From Micromonospora sp. WMMD980 (GTDB lineage: Bacteria; Actinomycetota; Actinomycetes; Mycobacteriales; Micromonosporaceae): a stretch of 64,000 nt of DNA. How positions within the stretch are numbered: position 1 is the stretch's first letter; each line of letters opens with the position of its first letter. The notes below the pieces were generated by a model that saw only the letters and a program-made list of their open reading frames with translations, did not search any database and was not told the DNA's origin. The stretch is taken from positions 5,518,001 to 5,582,000 of the forward strand of contig NZ_JARUBE010000003.1 of NCBI RefSeq assembly GCF_029626035.1, read 5' to 3'. The position numbers and the translations under genes are program-made. Positions 17,049 to 24,341 of this stretch are shown here, in pieces.

Positions 17049-17796
17049 TCAGCACCGTGTGCTTGCGTACCCGGAAGGCGCCGTCCGCCTCGACGCGGGC
17101 CTGGACCACGTCGCGGGCGGCCGACTCCTGCGCGGCGGTGAGCGGCCCGATCATGCTGGCGACGTAGGCGAGGACCGGCTCCGGGGCGGGCACCGCCAGG
17201 TCGTCGGGGTAGCGCTCCACCGTCACGTCGGTGAAGTGGGCGGCGACCCGGGCGGGCGTCGTCTCGGCGGTGACGTCGTTCTCGTGGAACCCGAGGCCCA
17301 GGTCGGGTCGGCCGATGACCGGGCCCAGCGCGTCCAGCTCGGCGAGGTGGTCACGGCCGTTCACCGCGACGGCGAGCCGCCCGCCGGGTCGCAGCACCCG
17401 GGCGTACTCGGTGAGCGCGGCGTCGGGGTCGTCCAGGTGGTAGAGCATGTGGTTGGCGATCACCGCGTCGAAGGTGACGTCGGCATACGGCAGGTGGGTG
17501 GCGTCGCAGCGCCGCACCCGAGCGCCGGGCACGTCGCGCAGTCGGTCACACATGGCCGGTGAGAAGTCGGTCAGGGTGAGGCGGAGGCCGGTCGCGGGAC
17601 GGCCCACCCGACGCCACAGCTCACCGGTGCCGGTGCCCACCTCCAGCACGTCCCCGGCCAGCGGCAGCCGCGCACCGAGCCAGGCGAACCAGTCCTGCGG
17701 ATTGGTGCCGTAGGCGTGCAGCGCCATCCGGGCGGTGAGGTTGCCGGTCGTGGTCGCGTACTGGCTCACCGCGCGAGCCGACGGCGTAGCGGTCAC
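17023..17796 (-). CDS. SAM-dependent class I methyltransferase
   Basis: About 257 residues. Motif I is DVLEVGTGTGELWRRVG near residue 50; the acidic end of strand 2 is TLTDFSPAMCDRL; the later FDAVIANHMLYHLDDPDAAL is the UbiE/type-11 methyltransferase core. It probably methylates a small molecule; the substrate is not evident. The start at GTG 17796 is chosen because it keeps a normal N-terminus; an ATG at 17844 would run into the operator region of the divergent vapB. It converges with and slightly overlaps the DUF397 gene. Confidence 0.8.
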   Translation of the reverse strand: MTATPSARAVSQYATTTGNLTARMALHAYGTNPQDWFAWLGARLPLAGDVLEVGTGTGELWRRVGRPATGLRLTLTDFSPAMCDRLRDVPGARVRRCDATHLPYADVTFDAVIANHMLYHLDDPDAALTEYARVLRPGGRLAVAVNGRDHLAELDALGPVIGRPDLGLGFHENDVTAETTPARVAAHFTDVTVERYPDDLAVPAPEPVLAYVASMIGPLTAAQESAARDVVQARVEADGAFRVRKHTVLISAVRGSR

Positions 17797-17837
17797 CTCG
17801 GTAGCGTAAAGCCACCGGCTCCGATTCGTCGCACCTG

Positions 17838-17856
17838 CATGCATAATGAATGCATG
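17838..17856. promoter_or_regulatory. Palindrome at the vapB start, possible VapBC operator
   Basis: CATGCAT (17838-17844), spacer AATGA, ATGCATG (17850-17856) form a perfect inverted repeat that covers the vapB start codon. CATAAT at 17842-17847 could be a -10 element placing the transcript start at or near the ATG (leaderless). TA modules are usually repressed by their own complex at such palindromes. Confidence 0.45.
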
Positions 17857-18129
17857 GTTGCTCTGCAGATCCGAGACGTGCCGGAAGACGTTCGGAACAT
17901 GCTCGCCGCCGAGGCCAGGGCGCGTGGCCAGTCGCTCCAGGCATACCTGCTGGAGTTGGTGGAGACCCAGGCCCGACGACTGCGCAACGCCGCGATCCTG
18001 GACGGCTTCGGCGGACGGTCCGACGGCACCCGGTCCTTGCCCGGGGAGAGCGCGGCCGACCTGGCCGACGAGCGCGGCCAGCGCGGAAGCGAGCGGAGCC
18101 GGCGCGAAAGCCGGGGCGACGCTGCATGA
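17854..18129 (+). CDS. vapB: VapB-type antitoxin (ribbon-helix-helix/FitA-like)
   Basis: A 91-residue antitoxin. Residues 1-40 (ALQIRDVPEDVRNMLAAEAR, then GQSLQAYLLELVE) are the ribbon-helix-helix DNA-binding fold of FitA/VapB antitoxins. The charged, Gly/Arg-rich C-terminus is the region expected to wrap the VapC toxin. The stop overlaps the ATG of vapC (ATGA), the usual coupling of type II TA modules. A palindrome covers its start codon. Confidence 0.85.
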   Translation: MVALQIRDVPEDVRNMLAAEARARGQSLQAYLLELVETQARRLRNAAILDGFGGRSDGTRSLPGESAADLADERGQRGSERSRRESRGDAA

Positions 18130-18527
18130 TCGTGGTGGACGCGTCCGCCCTTGCCGACGCCCTCGTGGACGACGGCCCGATGGGCGACGCGGCACGATCC
18201 GAGCTGATCGCCGACCCGCACTGGGCATCACCCGGCCACCTGCTGATCGAGGTCATGTCGGTCATCAGGGGCAAGGCCCTGGGGCGGAAGCTGGGAGCCG
18301 CACGTGCGCAGGAAGCGGTCGATGCCCTGCAATGGCTGGTCGTCGACGAGATCCCAGCCACCGCTCTTGTCGAGCGGATGTGGCAGCTCCGAGGAAACAT
18401 CTCCGCCTACCACGCGGCGTACGTCGCGGCAGCGGAGATGTTGGCCTGCCCCCTGGTGACCGGCGACTCCCGACTCGCCAAGGTGGGTGGTGTCCGGTGT
18501 GAGGTCCGGCTGATCGGTCAGAGATAG
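18126..18527 (+). CDS. vapC: VapC-type PIN-domain ribonuclease toxin
   Basis: A 133-residue PIN-domain protein. Acidic residues at D5 (IVVDASAL), E42 (LIEVMS) and D114 (LVTGDSRLA) match three of the four metal-binding positions. The fourth, usually D in a YDAxY motif, is His here (AYHAAYV, H96). VapC toxins cut tRNA or rRNA. The substitution might weaken activity, or His may serve as ligand; the sequence does not settle this. It is coupled to vapB and its 3' end overlaps the convergent VOC gene. Confidence 0.85.
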   Translation: MIVVDASALADALVDDGPMGDAARSELIADPHWASPGHLLIEVMSVIRGKALGRKLGAARAQEAVDALQWLVVDEIPATALVERMWQLRGNISAYHAAYVAAAEMLACPLVTGDSRLAKVGGVRCEVRLIGQR

Positions 18528-18892
18528 AGGCAGAACGGGTGGCCGACCGGGTCCAGGTGCACCCGCACGTCGTCCTGGGGCTGGTAGTCCGCCACCGTGG
18601 CGCCGAGCGACACCGCGTACGCCGAGGCCACGTCGAGGTCGTCGACCTTGATGTCGAGGTGGAGCATCATCGGCGGGTCGCCCGGGCCGGCCGGCCACAC
18701 CGGACGCACGTACGCCGGCTCGTCCTGGAACGCCAGCGTGGCGCCGCCGTCCGGCGGGGCCAGCACCACCCAGTCGTGCTCGTCCTCGCGGCGCGGCCAG
18801 TCGAGCAGCCGCTCGTAGAAGACGGCGAGTTCCTGCGCGGACGGCGCGTCGAGCACGGTGGACGTCAACGAGAACCGGGGACGATCTTCCAT
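18518..18892 (-). CDS. VOC-family (glyoxalase-like) protein
   Basis: A 124-residue protein with two beta-alpha-beta-beta-beta modules of the vicinal oxygen chelate fold: [19 protein letters not shown] in the first half and [20 protein letters not shown] in the second, ending [11 protein letters not shown]. Substrate unknown; many relatives are resistance or detoxification proteins. The end overlaps vapC by 10 bases on the opposite strand. Confidence 0.75.
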   Translation of the reverse strand: MEDRPRFSLTSTVLDAPSAQELAVFYERLLDWPRREDEHDWVVLAPPDGGATLAFQDEPAYVRPVWPAGPGDPPMMLHLDIKVDDLDVASAYAVSLGATVADYQPQDDVRVHLDPVGHPFCLYL

Positions 18893-18961
18893 ACGACAGT
18901 CATACCCCGTGACGGCCGAAAGGGATCGCCCGCGCGCCGATCGTCGCCGTACGCTGCGGCC

Positions 18962-20731
18962 ATGCTGCTACGCGTGTCCACCCTGCTGCTCCGGACCCTA
19001 CGCGAGGACCCGGCCGACGCGGAGGTGCCGAGCCACCGGCTGCTGCTCCGCGCCGGCTACGTCCGCCGCGCCGCGCCGGGCGGCTACACCTGGCTGCCGC
19101 TGGGCAAGCTGGTGCTGGACCGGATCACCGCGATCGTCCGGGACGAGATGACCGCGATCGGCGACCAGGAGGTGCACTTCCCGGCGCTGCTGCCGGCGGA
19201 GCCCTACCGGACCAGCGGGCGGTGGACCGAGTACGGCGACGACATCTTCACGCTCGCCGACCGCAAGGGCGCCGAGCACCTGCTCGCGCCGACCCACGAA
19301 GAGGTGGCCGCGCTGCTGGTGAAGGACCTGTTCACCTCGTACCGGGACTTCCCGGTGACGCTGTTCCAGATCCAGACGAAGTTCCGGGACGAGGCCCGTC
19401 CCCGGGCCGGGCTGCTGCGCGGGCGCGAGTTCCTGATGAAGGACGCCTACTCGTTCGACCTGGACGCCGCCGGGCTCCAAGCCGCCTACGACCGGCACCG
19501 GGAGGCGTACCGGCGGATCTTCACCCGGCTCGGGCTGGACTTCACCGTGGTGCGCGCGATGTCCGGCGCGATGGGCGGCTCTGCGTCGGAGGAGTTCCTG
19601 GCCGCCACGCCCGTGGGTGAGGACACCTACGTCGGCTGCACCCGCTGCGACTACGCGGCCAACACCGAGGCGGTGGTGACCCGCGCGCCGGCGGCCGGCG
19701 ACCCGGACGCGCACCCGCCGATCGAGGCGCACGACACCCCGGAGACGCCGACCATCGCGTCCCTGGTCGACCTGGCGAACGACCGCGCGCTCGCCGGCCG
19801 CCCCGGGTGGACCGCCGCCGACACGTTGAAGAACGTGGTGCTGACCGTCCGCCGGCCCGGCGCCGAGCGGGGCGAACTGCTCGTCGTCGGCCTGCCGGGT
19901 GACCGCGAGGTGGACCTGAAGCGGGTCGAGGCGGCGTTGCACCCGGCCACCGTCGCCGTCTTCGACGACTGGGCCGCGCACCCGGAGCTGGTCCGCGGCT
20001 ACCTCGGGCCGCAGATCCTGGCCAAGCATGGCGTCCGCTACCTGGTCGACCCCCGGGTCGTCACCGGCACCACCTGGCTGACCGGGGCCAACGAGCCGGG
20101 CCGGCACGCCACCGACGTGGTCTGCGGGCGGGACTTCGTGCCCGACGGCACCATCGAGGCGGCCGAGGTGCGCCCGGGTGACCCCTGCTCGGCCTGCGGT
20201 GACGGTGAGCTGACCCTGCGGCGGGGCATCGAGGTGGGCCACATCTTCCAGCTCGGACGGAGGTTCACCGACGCGTTCGCGGTCGACGTGCTCGGCCCCG
20301 AGGGCAAGCCGGTCCGGCCGACCATGGGCTGCTACGGCATCGGCGTGTCCCGGGCGGTCGCCGCCGTCGCCGAGCAGCACCACGACGACCGGGGGCTGGT
20401 CTGGCCGGCCGCTGTCGCGCCGTGCGACGTACACCTGGTGTCGGCCGGGAAGGGGCCGCAGCTCGACGCGGCGCTGGAGCTGGGCGGGCGCCTCGCCGCC
20501 GCCGGCCTGCGGGTGCTTGTCGACGACCGCACCAACGTCTCCGCCGGGGTGAAGTTCACCGATGTCGAGCTGATCGGCATCCCGCGCGCCGTCGTGGTCG
20601 GCCGTCGTCTGACCGAGGGGTACGTGGAGCTGCGCGACCGGGCCGGCGGCGAGCGGACCGAGCTGTCGACCGGGGACGTGGTGGCGCGCCTGCTCGACGA
20701 GGTGGGTGCGACGCGCCGCAACGGGGTGTAG
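18962..20731 (+). CDS. proS: Prolyl-tRNA synthetase (bacterial type with editing domain)
   Basis: A 589-residue class II aminoacyl-tRNA synthetase that charges tRNA-Pro. Motif 2 region [20 protein letters not shown] lies near residues 140-160; motif 3 [17 protein letters not shown] near 457-473. Residues about 225-400 are the INS editing domain that removes misacylated Ala, including [12 protein letters not shown]. The C-terminal ~110 residues are the anticodon-binding domain. The length is typical of bacterial-type ProRS. The ATG at 18962 keeps the usual start two codons before [18 protein letters not shown]. Confidence 0.95.
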   Translation: MLLRVSTLLLRTLREDPADAEVPSHRLLLRAGYVRRAAPGGYTWLPLGKLVLDRITAIVRDEMTAIGDQEVHFPALLPAEPYRTSGRWTEYGDDIFTLADRKGAEHLLAPTHEEVAALLVKDLFTSYRDFPVTLFQIQTKFRDEARPRAGLLRGREFLMKDAYSFDLDAAGLQAAYDRHREAYRRIFTRLGLDFTVVRAMSGAMGGSASEEFLAATPVGEDTYVGCTRCDYAANTEAVVTRAPAAGDPDAHPPIEAHDTPETPTIASLVDLANDRALAGRPGWTAADTLKNVVLTVRRPGAERGELLVVGLPGDREVDLKRVEAALHPATVAVFDDWAAHPELVRGYLGPQILAKHGVRYLVDPRVVTGTTWLTGANEPGRHATDVVCGRDFVPDGTIEAAEVRPGDPCSACGDGELTLRRGIEVGHIFQLGRRFTDAFAVDVLGPEGKPVRPTMGCYGIGVSRAVAAVAEQHHDDRGLVWPAAVAPCDVHLVSAGKGPQLDAALELGGRLAAAGLRVLVDDRTNVSAGVKFTDVELIGIPRAVVVGRRLTEGYVELRDRAGGERTELSTGDVVARLLDEVGATRRNGV

Positions 20732-20786
20732 CGATTGCGCCACCGGGTACCGCAGGAGGATCGACCGAGGCGTTCCGGAGGCTCTC

Positions 20787-21206
20787 ATGTACCGCGTCAC
20801 CGATGTGATGACCAAGCAGGTGGTCTATCTTCCCGCGGAGACCCCGCTGGACGAGGCGGCCCGGGTGATGAAGGAGTCCGACATCGGTGACGTGGTGGTG
20901 ACCGACGGGGCCACGCTCGCCGGTGTGCTGACCGACCGCGACATCGTGGTCCGGGCGGTGGCCGAAGGCGTCGACCCGAGCACCACCACGATCGGCTCGA
21001 TCATCACCCGCGAGGTCGTCATGATCGAGCAGCACTGCACGGCGGCCGAGGCGGCCTCGCTGATGCGCGAGCGCAGCATTCGGCGGGTGCTGGTCTGCGA
21101 CAACGAGCGGAAGCTGGTCGGCATCGTCTCCCTGGGCGACCTGGCCATCCAACTCGACCCCGATTCGGCCCTCAGCGACATCAGCCAGGCCCCTCCGAAC
21201 TCGTGA
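20787..21206 (+). CDS. CBS-domain-pair protein
   Basis: A 139-residue protein made only of two CBS domains: residues about 6-62 (VTDVMTKQVVYLPAETPLDE, then GVLTDRDIV) and about 70-128 (SIITREVVMIEQHCTAAEA, then GIVSLGDLA). Such pairs bind adenine nucleotides as energy or redox sensors; in mycobacteria similar stand-alone proteins belong to the hypoxia/dormancy response. The start at ATG 20787 has CCGGAGG upstream. It follows proS by 55 bases. Copy B of the dispersed repeat lies at its 3' end. Confidence 0.85.
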   Translation: MYRVTDVMTKQVVYLPAETPLDEAARVMKESDIGDVVVTDGATLAGVLTDRDIVVRAVAEGVDPSTTTIGSIITREVVMIEQHCTAAEAASLMRERSIRRVLVCDNERKLVGIVSLGDLAIQLDPDSALSDISQAPPNS

Positions 21207-21258
21207 AAGGAGGGGCCCCTTCTTAACGCCTCTGGTAGAGAAGGGGCCCCTTCTCACC
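21203..21258 (+). repeat. Dispersed double-palindrome repeat, copy B
   Basis: Begins GTGAAAGGAGGGGCCCCTTC, continues TTAACGCCTCTGGTAGAG and ends AAGGGGCCCCTTCTCACC. Both GGGGCCCC palindromes are perfect here. It overlaps the last bases of the CBS gene and could act as its terminator, but two hairpins and conservation in unrelated gaps suggest a repeated element. Confidence 0.75.
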
Positions 21259-21300
21259 GCCCGCGACGGGTGGTGGGCGGAGGGCGGATAGCCTCGACCC

Positions 21301-21726
21301 ATGCCCGAGATGCCGACCAAGCTGGCCGAGATCGTCGACGAGTTCGCCGCCGCCCCGCGCGACGTCGTGCTGGAGATGCTGCTGGAGTTCGCCGACGTGA
21401 TCCCGCCCCTGCCCGAGGGAGTCGACCGGGCCGAGCTGGAGCAGGTCCCCGAGTGCCAGACCGCGTTCTTCCTGCGCGCCGAGGTGAACGCGGACAAGAC
21501 GGTGAGCACGGTCTTCGACTGCCCACCGGAGGCGCCGACCACCCGGGCGTTCGCCGGCATCCTCGCCGAAGGGCTGGCCGGCGCGAGCGCCGAGGAGGTG
21601 CTGTCCGTGCCCGACGACCTCTACCAGCGGATGGGCCTGGCCCAGGCGATCAGCCCCCTGCGGGTACGCGGCGGCACGGCCATCCTCGCCCGCCTCAAGC
21701 GCCAGGTCCGGGAACAGATCGCCTGA
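21301..21726 (+). CDS. SufE-like sulfur-acceptor protein
   Basis: A 141-residue SufE-family protein. The conserved cysteine lies in VPECQTAFFLRAEV near residue 57, matching the sulfur-accepting loop of SufE, which takes persulfide from a cysteine desulfurase or rhodanese. The remainder (YQRMGLAQAISPLRVRGG) carries the R-x-x-G-L-x-x-x-I-S-P-x-R-x-x-G pattern of the family. Actinobacterial members are often beside sseA; here that gene is at 7454-8365. It is followed 20 bases later by a DsbA-like gene. Confidence 0.85.
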   Translation: MPEMPTKLAEIVDEFAAAPRDVVLEMLLEFADVIPPLPEGVDRAELEQVPECQTAFFLRAEVNADKTVSTVFDCPPEAPTTRAFAGILAEGLAGASAEEVLSVPDDLYQRMGLAQAISPLRVRGGTAILARLKRQVREQIA

Positions 21727-21746
21727 CCTGCGGGTTGTCGCTGCAC

Positions 21747-22379
21747 ATGGAGATCGAGATCTACGCCGACGTCGCCTGCCCCTGGTGCTGGATCGGCAAG
21801 CGCCGCCTGGAGCAGGCCATCGAGTCGTACGACGGCAAGGTGACCATCACCTATCGGCCGTTCCAGCTCGACCCGGCGCCGGTGGCCGAGCCCAGGCCGC
21901 TGCTTGACGCGCTGGGCGACAAGTTCGGTGGCCGGGACAAGGCCGACCAGATGGCCGCCCACGTGTCCGAAATCGCTGTGGGCGCGGGTCTCGACCTGCG
22001 GTTCGACCGGGCGGTGGCAGCGAACACGTTCGACGCGCACCGACTGGCGCGGTTCGCCGCCGAGCGGGGTCGTGCCGCCGAGATGGTCGAGCGGCTCTAC
22101 CGGGCGCACTTCTCCGACGGTCTCGACGTCGGCTCGATCGACGTGCTGGTCGCGCTCGCCGCCGAGGTCGGGCTGAACGGGGACGAGGCGCGCGGCTATC
22201 TGGCGTCGAACCTCGGCCGTCGCGAGGTGGCCGCCGAGCTGAGCGCCGCGCACCGGCTCGGCGTCTCCAGCGTGCCGACCTTCGTGCTGGCCGGGAAGTA
22301 CGCGGTCACCGGCGCCCAGGAGCCGGAGACGCTGCTGGCGGCGCTGCGCGAGGTGGCTCAGCGGGAGGCGGCCGAGTGA
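21747..22379 (+). CDS. DsbA/FrnE-family thioredoxin-fold oxidoreductase
   Basis: A 210-residue protein. The active site CPWC is at residues 11-14 (ADVACPWCWIGKRRLE); the helical insertion typical of DsbA/2-hydroxychromene isomerase relatives spans about 60-160; the cis-proline loop is GVSSVPTFVLAGKY near 172-185. It has no signal peptide, so it is the cytoplasmic FrnE type that works on protein or small-molecule disulfides. A parS-like site starts at the last base of its stop region. Confidence 0.85.
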   Translation: MEIEIYADVACPWCWIGKRRLEQAIESYDGKVTITYRPFQLDPAPVAEPRPLLDALGDKFGGRDKADQMAAHVSEIAVGAGLDLRFDRAVAANTFDAHRLARFAAERGRAAEMVERLYRAHFSDGLDVGSIDVLVALAAEVGLNGDEARGYLASNLGRREVAAELSAAHRLGVSSVPTFVLAGKYAVTGAQEPETLLAALREVAQREAAE

Positions 22380-22395
22380 TGTTTCACGTGGAACA
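22380..22395. other. Outlying parS site
   Basis: TGTTTCACGTGGAACA; its reverse complement, TGTTCCACGTGAAACA, is the classical Bacillus-type parS consensus. It lies directly after the DsbA-like stop, about 26 kb from oriC on the dnaN/gyrA side, whereas the other six sites are clustered near parAB. Confidence 0.8.
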
Positions 22396-22415
22396 AGATC
22401 GATGCGGGTGAGACC

Positions 22416-22964
22416 CTAGGCCGGCCTGGCCAGCTCCTCCACCACCCTTGCCCCGGGCAGCGCGCCGAGCGCCGGCCCGGGCAGGGCGATCTTGCTGTGG
22501 CGTACGCCCGAGCCGATGATCACGTGCGGCGTGGCGATCACCCGCGAGTCGACCAGGATCGGCCACTCCTCGGGCAGCCCGATCGGGGTGATCCCGCCGT
22601 ACTCCATGCCGGTCAGCTCCACCGCCTCGGCCATCGGCGCGAAGCTCGCCTTGCGGACGTCGAGCAGCTTGCGGACCACGCCGTTCACGTCGGCCCGGGT
22701 GGTGGCGAGCACGATGCAGGCGGCGTAGCGGGTCTCACCGCCGCGCTTGCCGGCGACCACCACGCAGTTGGCCGACTCCTCAAGCCCCACCTCGTACGCC
22801 GCGCAGAAGGCAGCGGTGTCGGCCAGTTCGGCGTCGATCGGGGCGACCAGCACCTCGTCGACGTCGACCGGCGCCTCGTCCGGCCATCGCTCCACGGCCG
22901 CGGCGACCGGCGGCGCCAACAGGTCGAGTCGCACCCGGGCCGGTTCGGTCTTCAACGTTCCCAT
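22416..22964 (-). CDS. YbaK/EbsC-type aminoacyl-tRNA deacylase domain protein
   Basis: A 182-residue YbaK/ProX-fold protein. Characteristic blocks are CVVVAGKRGGETRYAACIVL near residue 67 and ELTGMEYGGITPIGLPEEWP near 117 (the G-x-x-P-x-G region of the fold). These proteins hydrolyse mischarged aminoacyl-tRNAs in trans, commonly Cys- or Ala-tRNA-Pro, which would complement the ProRS at 18962. ATG 22964 is preferred over GTG 22967. Confidence 0.8.
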   Translation of the reverse strand: MGTLKTEPARVRLDLLAPPVAAAVERWPDEAPVDVDEVLVAPIDAELADTAAFCAAYEVGLEESANCVVVAGKRGGETRYAACIVLATTRADVNGVVRKLLDVRKASFAPMAEAVELTGMEYGGITPIGLPEEWPILVDSRVIATPHVIIGSGVRHSKIALPGPALGALPGARVVEELARPA

Positions 22965-23009
22965 CACTGGCCGATCCTCGCACCCGCGCGGCGGATCCGC
23001 TCACCACGT

Positions 23010-23067
23010 GGTTAAGCGGGGCCCGTTCCTATACCGGATGCGTTAACAGGGGGCCCCTCCTTACACC
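23010..23067 (-). repeat. Dispersed double-palindrome repeat, copy C
   Basis: Read on the minus strand it begins GGTGTAAGGAGGGGCCCCCT, continues GTTAACGCATCCGGTATAGG and ends GGGCCCCGCTTAACC, aligning with copies A and B. The distal palindrome is intact and the other is GGGGCCCG. It overlaps the stop codon of the small membrane protein gene at 23061. Confidence 0.75.
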
Positions 23068-23210
23068 TCGGTCAGGTGGCGCCGTTGCGGCACCTCGGGG
23101 CGGTTCGCCTCGGCGTCCTGGATCCCGTGCCGGACGCCGACCCGGATCACGCCGTAGAGGAAGACGAAGCCGAAGACGTAGAGCACCACGGTGGCGACGA
23201 AGACCAGCAT
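23061..23210 (-). CDS. Small single-span membrane protein
   Basis: A 49-residue protein: one hydrophobic segment (residues about 2-25, VFVATVVLYVFGFVFLYGVI) followed by a charged cytoplasmic tail (RHGIQDAEANRPEVPQRRHL). The start is ATG 23210, or GTG 23219 for three more residues. The stop codon lies within the dispersed repeat. No function can be assigned. Confidence 0.6.
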   Translation of the reverse strand: MLVFVATVVLYVFGFVFLYGVIRVGVRHGIQDAEANRPEVPQRRHLTEV

Positions 23211-23248
23211 GGCGCTCACGCTAGGCCGACCCGGGACGCGACCGTCCC

Positions 23249-24028
23249 TCATCTTCGACCCGTTCCCCCGTACGTGTCCGCGAGGTGGTCCGCCCAGGTG
23301 CGGGTGCCGGTCGGTGTGGCGGTCGTGGTGAGGGCGCCGGCGCGCAACTCCCGGCCGAGCCGCCCCGGGATCCGGACCGGCACCAGCGGCCGGCGGGACC
23401 GGCGCGCCGTGAGCCAGGACCGGGCGGCCTCGTCGAAGCGGAGCACCTCGGGGCCGCCGAAGTCCTCCACCCGGTGCGAGGGGCCGGCGAGCAGCAGCAC
23501 CGCCAGCCGGTCGGCCACCTCGCCGGGGTCGACCGGCTGGGCGAGCACGGCCGGGTCCCCGAGCACCGGACCCAACCGGCTCGCACCGGCCAGCAGCTCC
23601 GCGAGGAAGCCGGGGAACTGGGTCGCCCGCAGCACGCTCCAGGGCACCGCCCCGGCGGCCACCACCTGCTCGGCCGCGTGTTTGTGCCGGTAGTAGCCGA
23701 GCGGCACCCGGTCGACGCCGACGATCGAGACGTACACCAGGTGCCGCACCCCGGCGTGACCGGCGGCCACGGTCAGCCGGCGGGTGCCGAGCACGTCGAT
23801 CTCGTGGGTGCGCCGGTTCGGCGACGAGGCCAGGTGCAGCACCGCGTCCATCCCGGCGACCGCCTCGGCCAACCCGGCGCCGGTGGCCAGGTCGGCGGTC
23901 ACCCATTCGACGCCGTCGCCGGTCCCGGGCCGGCGGCTCACCGCCCGGAGATCGAACCCCTCGTCCCGCAGCCGCGGCACCGCCACCCGCCCGAGCCGTC
24001 CGGTCGCCCCGGTCACCAGCACCCGCAT
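23249..24028 (-). CDS. NAD(P)-binding SDR/NmrA-like protein
   Basis: A 259-residue atypical short-chain dehydrogenase. The N-terminal RVLVTGATGRLGRVAVPRL is the Rossmann nucleotide motif (TGATGxLG); LVYVSIVGVDRVPLGYYRHK is the S...YxxxK-like region of the NmrA/NDUFA9 group. Such proteins act as oxidoreductases or as redox-sensing regulators. ATG 24028 is preceded by GAGGATGTGGCG. A large gap with an inverted repeat lies upstream. Confidence 0.8.
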   Translation of the reverse strand: MRVLVTGATGRLGRVAVPRLRDEGFDLRAVSRRPGTGDGVEWVTADLATGAGLAEAVAGMDAVLHLASSPNRRTHEIDVLGTRRLTVAAGHAGVRHLVYVSIVGVDRVPLGYYRHKHAAEQVVAAGAVPWSVLRATQFPGFLAELLAGASRLGPVLGDPAVLAQPVDPGEVADRLAVLLLAGPSHRVEDFGGPEVLRFDEAARSWLTARRSRRPLVPVRIPGRLGRELRAGALTTTATPTGTRTWADHLADTYGGTGRR

Positions 24029-24341
24029 CGCCACATCCTCCCGCTCTTCCGCGGCGCGGCCCTCCCAGGGTGGCCGGCGTCCGGTCCGCGCCGGTCGAGT
24101 CCGGCCGACGTGAGACGGGATACCCGCAAGGATCGTGACCGGCCACCGGAGACGGGCGGCCGCGGACACGGGCAGCGCGATGGGCCAGGCGGGCCGCGCC
24201 GCGCTGCCGGCGCGCAGAAGGAAGACTTACTTTTGGACGGTATACCTCTCAGGCATATTTATGACCGAGAGGTATAGCGCGAAAAAGTGATGCCTTCTTC
24301 CTCCGGCATCACGCAGCGTGAACACACCCCGTCGGTGCCGC
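24029..24341. promoter_or_regulatory. 313-base gap with an AT-rich inverted repeat
   Basis: Unusually AT-rich for this genome around 24221-24300. TATACCTCTC (24241-24250) and GAGAGGTATA (24267-24276) form a perfect 10-base inverted repeat with a 16-base spacer; flanking ACTTTT (24229-24234) and AAAAAGT (24282-24288) extend the symmetry. It lies about 210 bases upstream of the NmrA-like start and downstream of the MFS gene. It looks like an operator or a regulated promoter; the cognate regulator is unknown. Confidence 0.5.

Noticed and set aside
24261..24290. A nine-codon ATG frame (MTERYSAKK) within the AT-rich inverted repeat
   Set aside because: Too short to support and it overlaps the palindrome arm; more likely regulatory DNA.
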